Shown: positions 1 to 6,869 of the stretch, in pieces
Layout: the number at the start of each line of letters is the position of its first letter
Numbering within the stretch: the first letter of the stretch is position 1
Assembly: GCA_021734065.1 (NCBI GenBank)
Contig: JAIPJQ010000017.1
Coordinates: 1 to 32,162 of the forward strand
Direction of reading: 5' to 3'
DNA: 32,162 nt
Origin: Fidelibacterota bacterium
GTDB lineage: Bacteria > Fidelibacterota > UBA8477
Made by a program: the position numbers and the translations under genes
The notes under the pieces: model-generated
Seen by the model: only the letters and a program-made list of their open reading frames with translations
Databases searched by the model: none
Told to the model about the DNA's origin: nothing

Positions 1-44
1 CGGCTCCCCAAAATGCCGGGCAATTGTCAATCACAGGAGATCAG

Positions 45-323
45 ATGAAGACGATTTATGTGGGCAACCTGCCCTTCAGCGCCTCAGAAGACGACATTCG
101 CAATATCTTTGCGGAATACGGCGAGGTACAGTCCGTTAAGTTAATCACCGACCGTGAAACCGGTCGCCCCCGGGGCTTCGGTTTCGTGGACATGGATGAA
201 GAACCCGCCAAGCAAGCCATCGCTGGTTTGCAGGATTACGCCCTGGATGGCCGTACCTTGCAGATTAACGAAGCACGGGAACGCACGGGTGGTCGTAACA
301 ATGACCGTCCACGCCGCTTCTAA
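45..323 (+). CDS. RRM-type RNA-binding protein
   Basis: This 92-residue protein is a single RNA-recognition motif with a short basic tail. RNP2 is seen near the N-terminus as IYVGNLPF and RNP1 as RGFGFVDM at about residues 45-52. The tail (GGRNNDRPRRF) is rich in Arg, Gly and Asn. Size and layout match the small single-RRM proteins of cyanobacteria and FCB bacteria, which bind single-stranded RNA and are often cold-induced. The start is the ATG at 45, because AGGAGA at 35-40 lies four bases upstream; a TTG at 24 in the same frame has no such site. Two hairpins follow the gene, the second a good terminator, so it is probably transcribed alone. The RNA targets cannot be read from sequence. Confidence 0.93.
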   Translation: MKTIYVGNLPFSASEDDIRNIFAEYGEVQSVKLITDRETGRPRGFGFVDMDEEPAKQAIAGLQDYALDGRTLQINEARERTGGRNNDRPRRF

Positions 324-334
324 TCGGTGATTGA

Positions 335-368
335 TCCGGAAGTCATTCATCTGAATGACTCACCCGGA
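335..368 (+). other. Hairpin in the 3' untranslated region of the RRM gene
   Basis: A perfect 9-bp inverted repeat (AGTCATTCA / TGAATGACT, 341-349 and 352-360) encloses only TC, and TCCGG/CCGGA arms (335-339 and 364-368) extend it. No T-run follows, so it is not a terminator by itself. It lies between the stop codon and the terminator and could stabilise the mRNA or bind a protein. Confidence 0.5.
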
Positions 369-389
369 ATAAAAACCGACCATTAATGA

Positions 390-421
390 CAGGGTACGTG
401 ATTCACGTGCCCTGTTTTTAT
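390..421 (+). terminator. Intrinsic terminator after the RRM gene
   Basis: An 11-bp stem (390-400 pairing with 404-414, including one G-U pair) has a 3-base loop and is followed directly by TTTTTATTT. This is a textbook Rho-independent terminator that isolates the RRM gene from the permease gene starting at 445. Confidence 0.88.
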
Positions 422-444
422 TTCCCAAATCACTAAATTCGCCT

Positions 445-1356
445 ATGCTGAAACCCTACCCGTTGCTCGTTCCAATTCTGCAGGCACTGCTGGTGACCTT
501 CTTGTGGTCAACAAGTTTTATTATCATTAAATGGGGTCTGAGTGAGATCCCGCCACTAACCTTCGCCGGATTACGCTACACGATTGCTTTTCTGGTTCTG
601 CTTCCGTGGGCATTATCACCCAAATACCGTAGCGCGCTCACCTCCCTCAGCCCCCGACAATGGACAAGACTGGCGTTCCTTGGGGTGCTGTTTTACAGCC
701 TGACCCAGGGGGCAATGTTCATTGGACTGTCTCTATTACCCTCTGTAACCGTCAGCCTGATTTTGAATTTTTCACCCATCGTCGTCGCCGTTATGGGGAT
801 GGTCTTTATCAATGAAGTCCCAACCCGTATCCAGGGCGTCGGAACCGCACTATTCATTGTGGGTATTCTGGTCTATTTCTACCCGGTCAGTTTCATTCAC
901 AGTGAGTGGCTGGGTTTAATGGTCATGGTTGTCGGCGTCCTGGTCAATGCCGGCTCAAGTGTTCTGGGACGCACCATTAATTACAATGATGACATCCCTC
1001 CTTTAATCGTCACAGTGGTGAGTATGGGAATCGGGGCAATCATTCTGCTCATCATCGGGTTTACCAGAGATGGCGTCCCGCACATCGGTCTGACAAATAG
1101 TGTTCTTTTATTATGGATGGCAGTGATTAATACCGCGCTTGCTTTCACAATCTGGAATGTGACCCTGCGTTCATTAACTGCCATGCAATCCAGCATCATC
1201 AACGGGACGATGCTGATTCAGATTGCTATTCTGGCCTGGATATTCCTGGGCGAATCGATTTCCCTCAAGGCTGGGATTGGAATGACCATTGCCGCTGGCG
1301 GAGCGATTCTGGTGCAGCTCAAATTTGGACGGAAAACCGCAGTTTCAATAAAATAG
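445..1356 (+). CDS. EamA/DMT-superfamily inner-membrane permease
   Basis: This 303-residue, strongly hydrophobic protein has about ten predicted membrane segments arranged as two EamA repeats (roughly residues 10-145 and 155-293). The first helix carries the family pattern LWSTSFIIIKWGL, and the second repeat ends with the common helix-loop pattern around FLGESISLKAGIGMTIAAGGAILV. EamA proteins export or exchange metabolites such as amino acids, and the substrate cannot be told from sequence. No clear Shine-Dalgarno sequence precedes the ATG at 445, although the frame is unambiguous. The gene sits behind a terminator, and the next gene begins 65 bases after its stop. Confidence 0.9.
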   Translation: MLKPYPLLVPILQALLVTFLWSTSFIIIKWGLSEIPPLTFAGLRYTIAFLVLLPWALSPKYRSALTSLSPRQWTRLAFLGVLFYSLTQGAMFIGLSLLPSVTVSLILNFSPIVVAVMGMVFINEVPTRIQGVGTALFIVGILVYFYPVSFIHSEWLGLMVMVVGVLVNAGSSVLGRTINYNDDIPPLIVTVVSMGIGAIILLIIGFTRDGVPHIGLTNSVLLLWMAVINTALAFTIWNVTLRSLTAMQSSIINGTMLIQIAILAWIFLGESISLKAGIGMTIAAGGAILVQLKFGRKTAVSIK

Positions 1357-1421
1357 CTGCTGCTGGCACATGATTCGCAACGCACCGCGTGGGTAATCGT
1401 ATGTAAACCGGGGAGGTTATG

Positions 1422-2258
1422 ATGCCAGCTTGTCCGTTAATCCGTCTCAATTTTCTAAAAAATCCGGTCTTCTTGTGGTCATTGGCGATTGTGATTACGG
1501 CAGCTTCCGCCATTTACCAGCGTCATACCGGTCCCACCTATCCGGTGGAGGGTGAGTTGACATTGGCCGGGGAAACCATTCACTACGCACTGACCCGCTC
1601 GGCCACTACGGGTGCTGATACACCGGTTGTACTGGGACTGCCGGACGCGTCCATGACGGCTTATCTTCATTTCCGGCGCTATAAATCCTACGACGAATGG
1701 ACGCTGGTTCCCATGACCCGCCAGGCAGATGGCACCGTCATGGCCCTGCTCCCGGATCAGCCCGCGGCGGGAAAAATCATGTATCGCGTTTTGGTAAAGA
1801 CCTCCAGGCTGGATCCGGTTTCCCTCACCGGTGAAGAGCCGGTAATAATTCGATACAAAGGCGCAGTACCCACGGCGGTTTTGATTCCCCATGTCCTGTT
1901 CATGTTCGGCGCCATGCTTTTATCCAATCGGACTGGACTGGAAGCATTGAGCTCGCAGGCGAAACCGCGGAAATTGATGTTTTGGACCATCGCTTTTGTC
2001 ATTCTGGGCGGTCTCATCTTTGGGCCGGTGGTCCAGAAATTCGCCTTTGATGCTTTTTGGACCGGTGTACCCTTTGGGTATGATTTGACCGACAATAAAA
2101 CCCTCATCGCTTTCCTGGGGTGGCTTTTTGCCTGGTGGAAAAACCGGGGTGAAGCACAAAGCCGGGGAGCAATTCTATTCGCCACACTGCTCATGCTGGT
2201 GATTTTCATGATTCCCCACTCTGTTCTGGGGTCTGAGCTGGATTATACCGGGATGTGA
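1422..2258 (+). CDS. Unrecognised membrane protein with one extracytoplasmic domain
   Basis: This 278-residue protein is not one I recognise. It has an N-terminal membrane anchor (about residues 12-30), then a soluble, probably periplasmic beta-rich region of about 110 residues (VEGELTLAGETIHYAL onward). A C-terminal half follows with four further hydrophobic segments near 150-170, 185-205, 225-240 and 250-270. The layout suggests a sensor or scaffold in the inner membrane, but no catalytic motif is visible. GGGAGG at 1411-1416 favours the second of two adjacent ATGs (1422, five-base spacing) over the first (1419, two-base spacing). It follows the EamA gene closely and may be co-transcribed with it. 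Confidence 0.72.
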   Translation: MPACPLIRLNFLKNPVFLWSLAIVITAASAIYQRHTGPTYPVEGELTLAGETIHYALTRSATTGADTPVVLGLPDASMTAYLHFRRYKSYDEWTLVPMTRQADGTVMALLPDQPAAGKIMYRVLVKTSRLDPVSLTGEEPVIIRYKGAVPTAVLIPHVLFMFGAMLLSNRTGLEALSSQAKPRKLMFWTIAFVILGGLIFGPVVQKFAFDAFWTGVPFGYDLTDNKTLIAFLGWLFAWWKNRGEAQSRGAILFATLLMLVIFMIPHSVLGSELDYTGM

Positions 2259-2270
2259 GTTTTTTATTCA

Positions 2271-2350
2271 CCACCAAGCCACGAAGAACACGAAGTTTTT
2301 TAGCTACAGGGGAACACAGATTACACGGATTTGACAGCTTTTCACGGATT
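2271..2350. repeat. Dispersed intergenic repeat (CACGAAGAACACG / CACAGATTACACGGA type)
   Basis: The tract joins CACGAAGAACACGAAG with CACAGATTACACGGA (2315-2329) and a second CACGGATT. The 15-mer CACAGATTACACGGA recurs exactly, inverted, at 31298-31312, and the 11-mer CGAAGAACACG recurs at 29773-29783. These are the kind of short phrases found scattered between genes in many uncultured bacteria. Their function is unknown. Confidence 0.7.
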
Positions 2351-2376
2351 GATTGACCACAGGTACACCCATCTTC

Positions 2377-2396
2377 GTTCCGAACGGATTCGGAAC
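2377..2396. repeat. Perfect 8-bp inverted repeat
   Basis: GTTCCGAA (2377-2384) and TTCGGAAC (2389-2396) are exact reverse complements separated by four bases. No T-run follows on either side. It probably belongs to the surrounding repeat mosaic. Confidence 0.6.
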
Positions 2397-2463
2397 TACG
2401 CCGAGGCAAGCAGAGATGGCACAGACAATCCCGACGTTGTTTCAGTTGTTTTGTATCTGGTAA

Positions 2464-2512
2464 TTGAGATTTGTTTGATTTTTGATGCTTGTGATTTGGG
2501 AATTTCGAATCC
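2464..2512. repeat. T/G-rich repeat element, copy 1
   Basis: TTGAGATTTG is followed by CTTGTGATTTGGGAATTTC and GAATCC. A second, shorter version lies about 480 bp downstream (2944-2981). The two share the same order of blocks with small changes, so they look like diverged copies of one element. Confidence 0.6.
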
Positions 2513-2602
2513 AAGCATTGGTGTTCGTGTTAATCTAGACCAGGGCGAAACACCGGAGCTGTTTTCTATCTGTAGCAATATGGCATCCCTGATAAGACGA
2601 TA

Positions 2603-2714
2603 AACCCGTAGGGGTTCCCTGCTGAGAAGCAAAGACGGAAATAGAAAACCCCCACGGGGTTAAACTTTTTTCTGATCTGATTTTACTACAGAGAGAGAAC
2701 CCCTGACGGGGTTC
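2603..2714. repeat. Cluster of three AACCCC/GGGGTT palindromes
   Basis: Short hairpins with arms related to GAACCCC/GGGGTTC occur at 2603-2616 (loop GTAG), 2647-2661 (loop CAC) and 2697-2714 (loop TGAC). They start 44 and 50 bases apart. The arms are conserved while the loops and intervening DNA differ, which is the pattern of a small repeat family rather than of a gene. The spacers are not supported as CRISPR spacers because the repeats are only 14-18 bases long. Confidence 0.65.
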
Positions 2715-2943
2715 GGGATTTCTGCCAGTTTAAACCATTCGATTCCATTCGATTCACCTGTCCGGCGAAGCCGAGCGAAGACGGATTCGATGTTTGCTCT
2801 TTTAAACCACAGGAAGCAAAAAGCATTTAACCGCTGGGGGCGCAGAGATGGCGCCAAGCTCACAAAGGAGCCGGATATAACTCAGACTTATACCGGGACT
2901 GGACTCCCGTTTTGAGAATTTAGATTTGCGATTTGGAATTTGT

Positions 2944-2981
2944 TTGAGATTTGGCTTTTGTGTTTTGGGATTTCCGAATCC
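2944..2981. repeat. T/G-rich repeat element, copy 2
   Basis: TTGAGATTTG (2944-2953) and TTGTGTTTTGGGATTTCCG with AATCC (2958-2981) repeat the block order of the element at 2464-2512. It is embedded in a longer GATTTGG/AATTTG-rich stretch. Confidence 0.55.
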
Positions 2982-3010
2982 GCCAAACGAAGCGAGGCGA
3001 AGTAAGACGA

Positions 3011-3028
3011 ATCCCGCGTGAGCGGGAT
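3011..3028. repeat. Perfect hairpin ATCCCGC/GCGGGAT
   Basis: Seven-base arms (3011-3017 and 3022-3028) enclose GTGA. The hairpin is GC-rich and has no following T-run, so it is more likely part of the repeat mosaic than a terminator. Confidence 0.5.
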
Positions 3029-3033
3029 GAGGT

Positions 3034-3141
3034 CAATCCGTCAATTCGCAATCCGATAATCCGCCAATCCCCAATCCAGCCATGATGATATCTTGGGATT
3101 TCCCTCACCCGCATACCCGCTCACTCGTTTACCCGTTTACC
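3034..3141. repeat. Minisatellite-like tracts with 7-8 base period
   Basis: From 3034 to about 3079 the unit CAATCCG recurs in altered forms (CAATCCG, TCAATTCG, CAATCCG, ATAATCCG, CCAATCC, CCAATCC). From 3104 to 3141 a second unit ending in ACCCG or ACTCG recurs at about 8-base intervals. Both are imperfect and may vary in copy number between strains. Confidence 0.6.
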
Positions 3142-3222
3142 AGCAATGACTCGCCAGGAACCTCACGCCATATCCCGACATTGAAGCGATATTGTGACCA
3201 GTGACAAAAAGGAGTACGGAAT

Positions 3223-3798
3223 ATGTCGCAGCGATTTAATGACCTGCTGAAAATTGGCGTCATCGCGGCCGGATTGTTATTGATCCCGTTGATAGCGATG
3301 GTCTTAACCGATGAGGTCATCTGGGGACCGGGCGATTTTCTCATTGCCTGGATTCTGCTGGCTGGTGCCGGGATCGCGTACAAGCTGATTTCCGGCAGGA
3401 TGGGTCACACCACCTATAAATACGCTGTAGGTATTGCGGTTTTCACCGCGCTGCTGCTGGTCTGGATGAATCTGGCGGTTGGACTCATCGGGAGCGAGGA
3501 TAATCCCGCCAATCTGCTGTATGCCGGCGTGCTCGTTGTTGGCTTCACGGGTGTGATGTTGTCCCAATTCAAACCCCGCGGAATGTCCCGGGCATTGTTT
3601 CTCACCGCTCTCGCTCAGGCTCTGGTTCCATTCATCGCCATGCTGATCTGGAAACCACCCATGTCCAATGTGGAAGAATCGCTGGGTGTGTTGGGGGTCA
3701 TTGTCCTGAATATGGTTTTCGCAGCTTTGTGGTATGCTTCGGCCAGGCTTTTTCGAAAAGTGGCACGAGAACAGACACTCCCGAATGTCGCACTCTGA
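3223..3798 (+). CDS. Unrecognised small polytopic membrane protein
   Basis: This 191-residue protein has six likely membrane segments (about residues 12-30, 36-57, 66-88, 97-113, 123-143 and 155-178) and a short basic C-terminal tail. No catalytic or transport motif stands out, and I cannot name a family with confidence. AAGGAG at 3209-3214 lies eight bases before the ATG at 3223 and fixes the start. The gene stands alone between the repeat region and the convergent ABC transporter genes, which end 26 bases downstream on the other strand. A role in envelope or stress physiology is possible but not shown. Confidence 0.75.
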   Translation: MSQRFNDLLKIGVIAAGLLLIPLIAMVLTDEVIWGPGDFLIAWILLAGAGIAYKLISGRMGHTTYKYAVGIAVFTALLLVWMNLAVGLIGSEDNPANLLYAGVLVVGFTGVMLSQFKPRGMSRALFLTALAQALVPFIAMLIWKPPMSNVEESLGVLGVIVLNMVFAALWYASARLFRKVAREQTLPNVAL

Positions 3799-3824
3799 AT
3801 TTGGATCCGTAAACTAAATTATCC

Positions 3825-4640
3825 CTACTCTTTAACACTACCCAACATGATACCCTCGATGTAGAAGCGCTGCAGCGCTAAAAAGACGAAGATCACCGGC
3901 AGGACTGTAAGCACTGCCCCGGCCATCATCAATTCCGTATCCTGGGCATGTTCACCCGAGAGATTGGCCATGGCTACGGGAAGGGTATACATGTTCTCAC
4001 GGGTCATGATGATCAGCGGCCACATGAAATCATTCCAGGTTCCCATAAAGGTAAATAAACCCAGGGTTACCAGGATGGGCTTGGCCAGTGGGAGGACAAT
4101 ATGCCAATAAATTTTAAAATCACTGGCACCATCCAAACGGGCTGCCTCAAGGAGTGAGTCCGGGAGTGAATTGATATATTGCCGGATAAGGAAGATGCCA
4201 AAAATACTGGCCATTCCGGGGATTATGACCCCGAGGTAGCTGTTTATCAATCCCATCTGATTCATCATCAGAAACAGGGGCAGCATGGTCACCTGGGCAG
4301 GGATGATCATCGCTGCCAGCAGGAGTTTGAATAAACTTTCTTTGCCCGGGAAATGGAATTTGGCGAAGGCAAAGCCTGCCATGGAATTCACCAGTAGAGA
4401 AAGGCCGGTAATGCTAACGGAGAGAATCAGGCTATTGAAAAAATAGCGTAAAATATTCATGGATTTAAACAGGCGTATATAATGCTCCAAGCTAAAAGAA
4501 TCGGGGATAAAGCGCGGTGGAAACTGGTTGGCGCCCCCCTGAGGCATGAAGGATGCCGATATCATCCAGAGGAACGGAATCAGTGTCATTGAGGCAATGG
4601 CAATCGCCAGCAGGTGTATCAGGAATTTATTGAGCTTCAT
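3825..4640 (-). CDS. ABC sugar transporter permease, MalG type
   Basis: This 271-residue inner-membrane permease of the carbohydrate-uptake-1 family has six predicted helices. The cytoplasmic EAA loop that docks the ATPase is clear at about residues 165-188 (EAARLDGASDFKIYWHIVLP). The N-terminus contains the MalG-type loop with NQFPPRFIPDSFSLEHY. It is the last gene of a leftward operon: its ATG lies three bases after the stop of the MalF-type gene. With that partner it would form the membrane channel for an oligosaccharide delivered by the lipoprotein encoded at 5567-6856. No ATP-binding gene is present nearby, so a shared MsiK/MalK-type ATPase encoded elsewhere is likely. Confidence 0.95.
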   Translation of the reverse strand: MKLNKFLIHLLAIAIASMTLIPFLWMISASFMPQGGANQFPPRFIPDSFSLEHYIRLFKSMNILRYFFNSLILSVSITGLSLLVNSMAGFAFAKFHFPGKESLFKLLLAAMIIPAQVTMLPLFLMMNQMGLINSYLGVIIPGMASIFGIFLIRQYINSLPDSLLEAARLDGASDFKIYWHIVLPLAKPILVTLGLFTFMGTWNDFMWPLIIMTRENMYTLPVAMANLSGEHAQDTELMMAGAVLTVLPVIFVFLALQRFYIEGIMLGSVKE

Positions 4641-4643
4641 GCC

Positions 4644-5540
4644 CTAGACCCCGCTGTAATGTTTTTGGAGTCGCAACTGGACCAGGGTCGCAATAAACAG
4701 GATCAGGAATAGCACAAAGGCGAGTGCAGCCGAATAACCCATTCGCCACCAACGGAAACCTTCCTGGTACATGAGAAGAACAATACTCAGTGTAGCATTC
4801 ATGGGACCGCCCTGAGTCATGACATAAGGTTCTGCGAAGAGTTGGAAATAACCTATGATGGTAATGATTGATACGAAGATTGTTGTGGGCAGGAGCATGG
4901 GGAAGGTGATGTGAAGTAATTCCTGCCATTTCCCCGCGCCATCTATACGAGCGGATTCATACAGTTCTGGCGGAATATTCTGTAATCCGGCGATAAAGAT
5001 AATCATGTTGTAACCAAAATTTTTCCAGACTGCCATGAGAATCAGTGCTGGCATGGCCCATTTCGGATTCCCCAACCAGTCCACCGCACCGACACCTAAA
5101 AAACTCAGTAGATAATTGACCAGCCCAAACGAGGGGTGATAAATGTAGCGCCATACGACAGCCACGGCCACAAGCGTGGTAACAACGGGCAGGAAGTAGG
5201 CCAGTCTGAACAGGGACATGAAACGGATGAGTTTTGAATTGAGGAGCAAAGCCGTACCGAGAGAAACCATCAGGGATAGGGGAACGCCAACGAACACGAA
5301 ATAGAGGGTGTTGCGCATCGCTTTCCAGAAAAGTGGATCGCTTAATAAATTTTTATAGTTTTCCAGTCCTACAAATCGCGCATTCGAGCTATCTGCCAGG
5401 GAATAGATGTCAAAATCAGTAAAGCTCATTAAAAATGACGCTACCACGGGAATAAAGAAAAATACAGCAATAAGCAAAAGCGCTGGAGCCAGAAATAGAG
5501 CAGGACTCATCCAGACCTTGAAAAATCGCCCCGTTTTCAT
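4644..5540 (-). CDS. ABC sugar transporter permease, MalF type
   Basis: This 298-residue inner-membrane permease carries the N-terminal MalF-like sequence (FVGLENYKNLLSDPLFWKAMRNT) and an EAA loop at about residues 195-217 (ESARIDGAGKWQELLHITFP). It has six predicted helices. It lies between the binding-protein gene (26 bases upstream) and the MalG-type gene (three bases downstream), so the three are almost certainly one transcript. The pair should take up an oligosaccharide across the inner membrane; the neighbouring GH144, GH94 and GH3 genes suggest a beta-linked gluco-oligosaccharide. Confidence 0.95.
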   Translation of the reverse strand: MKTGRFFKVWMSPALFLAPALLLIAVFFFIPVVASFLMSFTDFDIYSLADSSNARFVGLENYKNLLSDPLFWKAMRNTLYFVFVGVPLSLMVSLGTALLLNSKLIRFMSLFRLAYFLPVVTTLVAVAVVWRYIYHPSFGLVNYLLSFLGVGAVDWLGNPKWAMPALILMAVWKNFGYNMIIFIAGLQNIPPELYESARIDGAGKWQELLHITFPMLLPTTIFVSIITIIGYFQLFAEPYVMTQGGPMNATLSIVLLMYQEGFRWWRMGYSAALAFVLFLILFIATLVQLRLQKHYSGV

Positions 5541-5566
5541 GTGAATTTCAGTTCCATTAATTTTGA

Positions 5567-6856
5567 CTAATCCCGAGATAGTAACCAGCGACGCTTTTCC
5601 AGGATTTTATCCACGTCCTGATCCAATAGCTCCATTGCTTTTTCCGCTGTCCATTTTCCAAAGACAACATACTCCAGGTACTGCTGAAGTTTCATCGCTA
5701 TCTGTTCCCACTCAGGCACTTGTGGGGTGTTTTTCACTGATTTGAGTTGTCGAAAAAATGCTGCTGTTGGTTTTTTTTCGGATAACGCCATGGAATTCCA
5801 AGTTTCCAGGCGAGCCGGCAAATCCCCGGTTTGGTTATAGAATTCTGATTGCACGTCGGGTTGCGATAAATATTCAATCCAATCCCAGGCGAGATCCTTG
5901 TGCTTGGAGGAACGGAAAATTACCAACGATGATCCGCCAGCCAGGGAGAGTCCGGGATAATCTTCCGTCCTGAGTGCAGGCAAGGGGGCGGTGTCCCAGT
6001 CATCCTGCATCTGCTCGGGTAGTCTGCGGGTCATTTCTCCAATATTCCAGGGACCACTGATATACATGGCGAAAGTGCTTTCCTGAAAACCCTGATAAAC
6101 GTTATTCACCTCGGTCATGCCTTTGGGGGCTCGCCCCTCCTGAAAAAATTGATCGTATATTTCAAGGCCTGCCAGGAATTCCGCACCTGAGAATCCACCC
6201 AAGCTGGCTTTCTCTCTGAGTATCTCTGAACCCTGTTGCATTCCCAATACAATGGGCACCACCCATTCGTTCAAGGGTAGGAATATTCCATATTTTGAAT
6301 GGCCACCCTTTACCAATCGTCTGGAAATCTCCAGCATCTCCTCCCAAGTTTCAGGAGGTCTTTCCCAACCAATTTTGTTGAGCAGATCAGTTCGGTAAAA
6401 AAGTAAGCGCGTATCAACGTACCAAGGAATACCATACAATTTTCCTTCAATCCGATTCGTTTCCCAGATGCCTGGAAAATAAGAGATCGGCGTGATCATA
6501 TTCGATGAATCCACGGACTGATCTAAATTTTCAAGTGCATTCAGCACAACAAATTCCGGGATCCAGGTATTGCCCAATTGGCAGATATCGGGTAATGAAT
6601 TGCCGGCAAAGGCCGTGAGGAGTTTCTCATGAGCTGCCGTCCAGGGAATATTTTGAACCACAACGTGAACACCAGGATTCTCGGATTCAAACCGGGTAAC
6701 AAATTCACGTACCTTATCGCCCTCGGCTCCAAACGCCCAGAAGTCCAGCGTGACGATTTTTTCACCCCTGCTATTGCTGCAGGATATGCTCATCAGCATC
6801 AGGATACAACCAAGGAGCAGGCTTGCGATCAGGGTTCCTGGATTGAGCTTCCTCAT
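5567..6856 (-). CDS. Extracellular solute-binding lipoprotein, sugar family 1
   Basis: This 429-residue protein is the substrate receptor for the adjacent MalFG-type permeases. A lipoprotein signal is visible: MRKLN, a hydrophobic stretch, then SISC with Cys at residue 26. The mature part follows the family-1 fold with the usual patterns (LDFWAFGAEGDKVREFVTRFESENPGV near the start, then ENLDQSVD, GIPWYVDTRLLFYRTDLL, and PPETWEEMLEISRRL). Aromatic residues suited to stacking on sugars are frequent. The gene starts 13 bases after the glucanase gene, so enzyme and receptor are translated from one message. Because the cell is apparently diderm, the receptor would sit on the periplasmic side of the inner membrane. 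The exact ligand is inferred, not shown. Confidence 0.94.
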   Translation of the reverse strand: MRKLNPGTLIASLLLGCILMLMSISCSNSRGEKIVTLDFWAFGAEGDKVREFVTRFESENPGVHVVVQNIPWTAAHEKLLTAFAGNSLPDICQLGNTWIPEFVVLNALENLDQSVDSSNMITPISYFPGIWETNRIEGKLYGIPWYVDTRLLFYRTDLLNKIGWERPPETWEEMLEISRRLVKGGHSKYGIFLPLNEWVVPIVLGMQQGSEILREKASLGGFSGAEFLAGLEIYDQFFQEGRAPKGMTEVNNVYQGFQESTFAMYISGPWNIGEMTRRLPEQMQDDWDTAPLPALRTEDYPGLSLAGGSSLVIFRSSKHKDLAWDWIEYLSQPDVQSEFYNQTGDLPARLETWNSMALSEKKPTAAFFRQLKSVKNTPQVPEWEQIAMKLQQYLEYVVFGKWTAEKAMELLDQDVDKILEKRRWLLSRD

Positions 6857-6869
6857 GCTGCAAAAACCC

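Larger units (their letters stand above)
2259..3222. other. Repeat-rich intergenic region without a supported gene
   Basis: About 960 bp hold no convincing coding sequence; the short open frames lack start signals and resemble nothing known. The region is a patchwork of short repeats and hairpins listed separately: CCACGAAGAACACGAAG-type dispersed repeats, a pair of T/G-rich elements, three GAACCCC/GGGGTTC palindromes, and a 7-8 base periodic tract. The composition is clearly unlike the flanking genes. Confidence 0.75.

Noticed and set aside
2331-2632. Open frames of 78-102 codons in the region 2206-2632 on both strands
   Set aside because: They overlap the repeat mosaic, lack ribosome binding sites, and give low-complexity translations with no recognisable family.
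2603-2714. Possible CRISPR array
   Set aside because: The repeats are only 14-18 bases, palindromic with changing loops, there are only three, and no cas gene is in the window.
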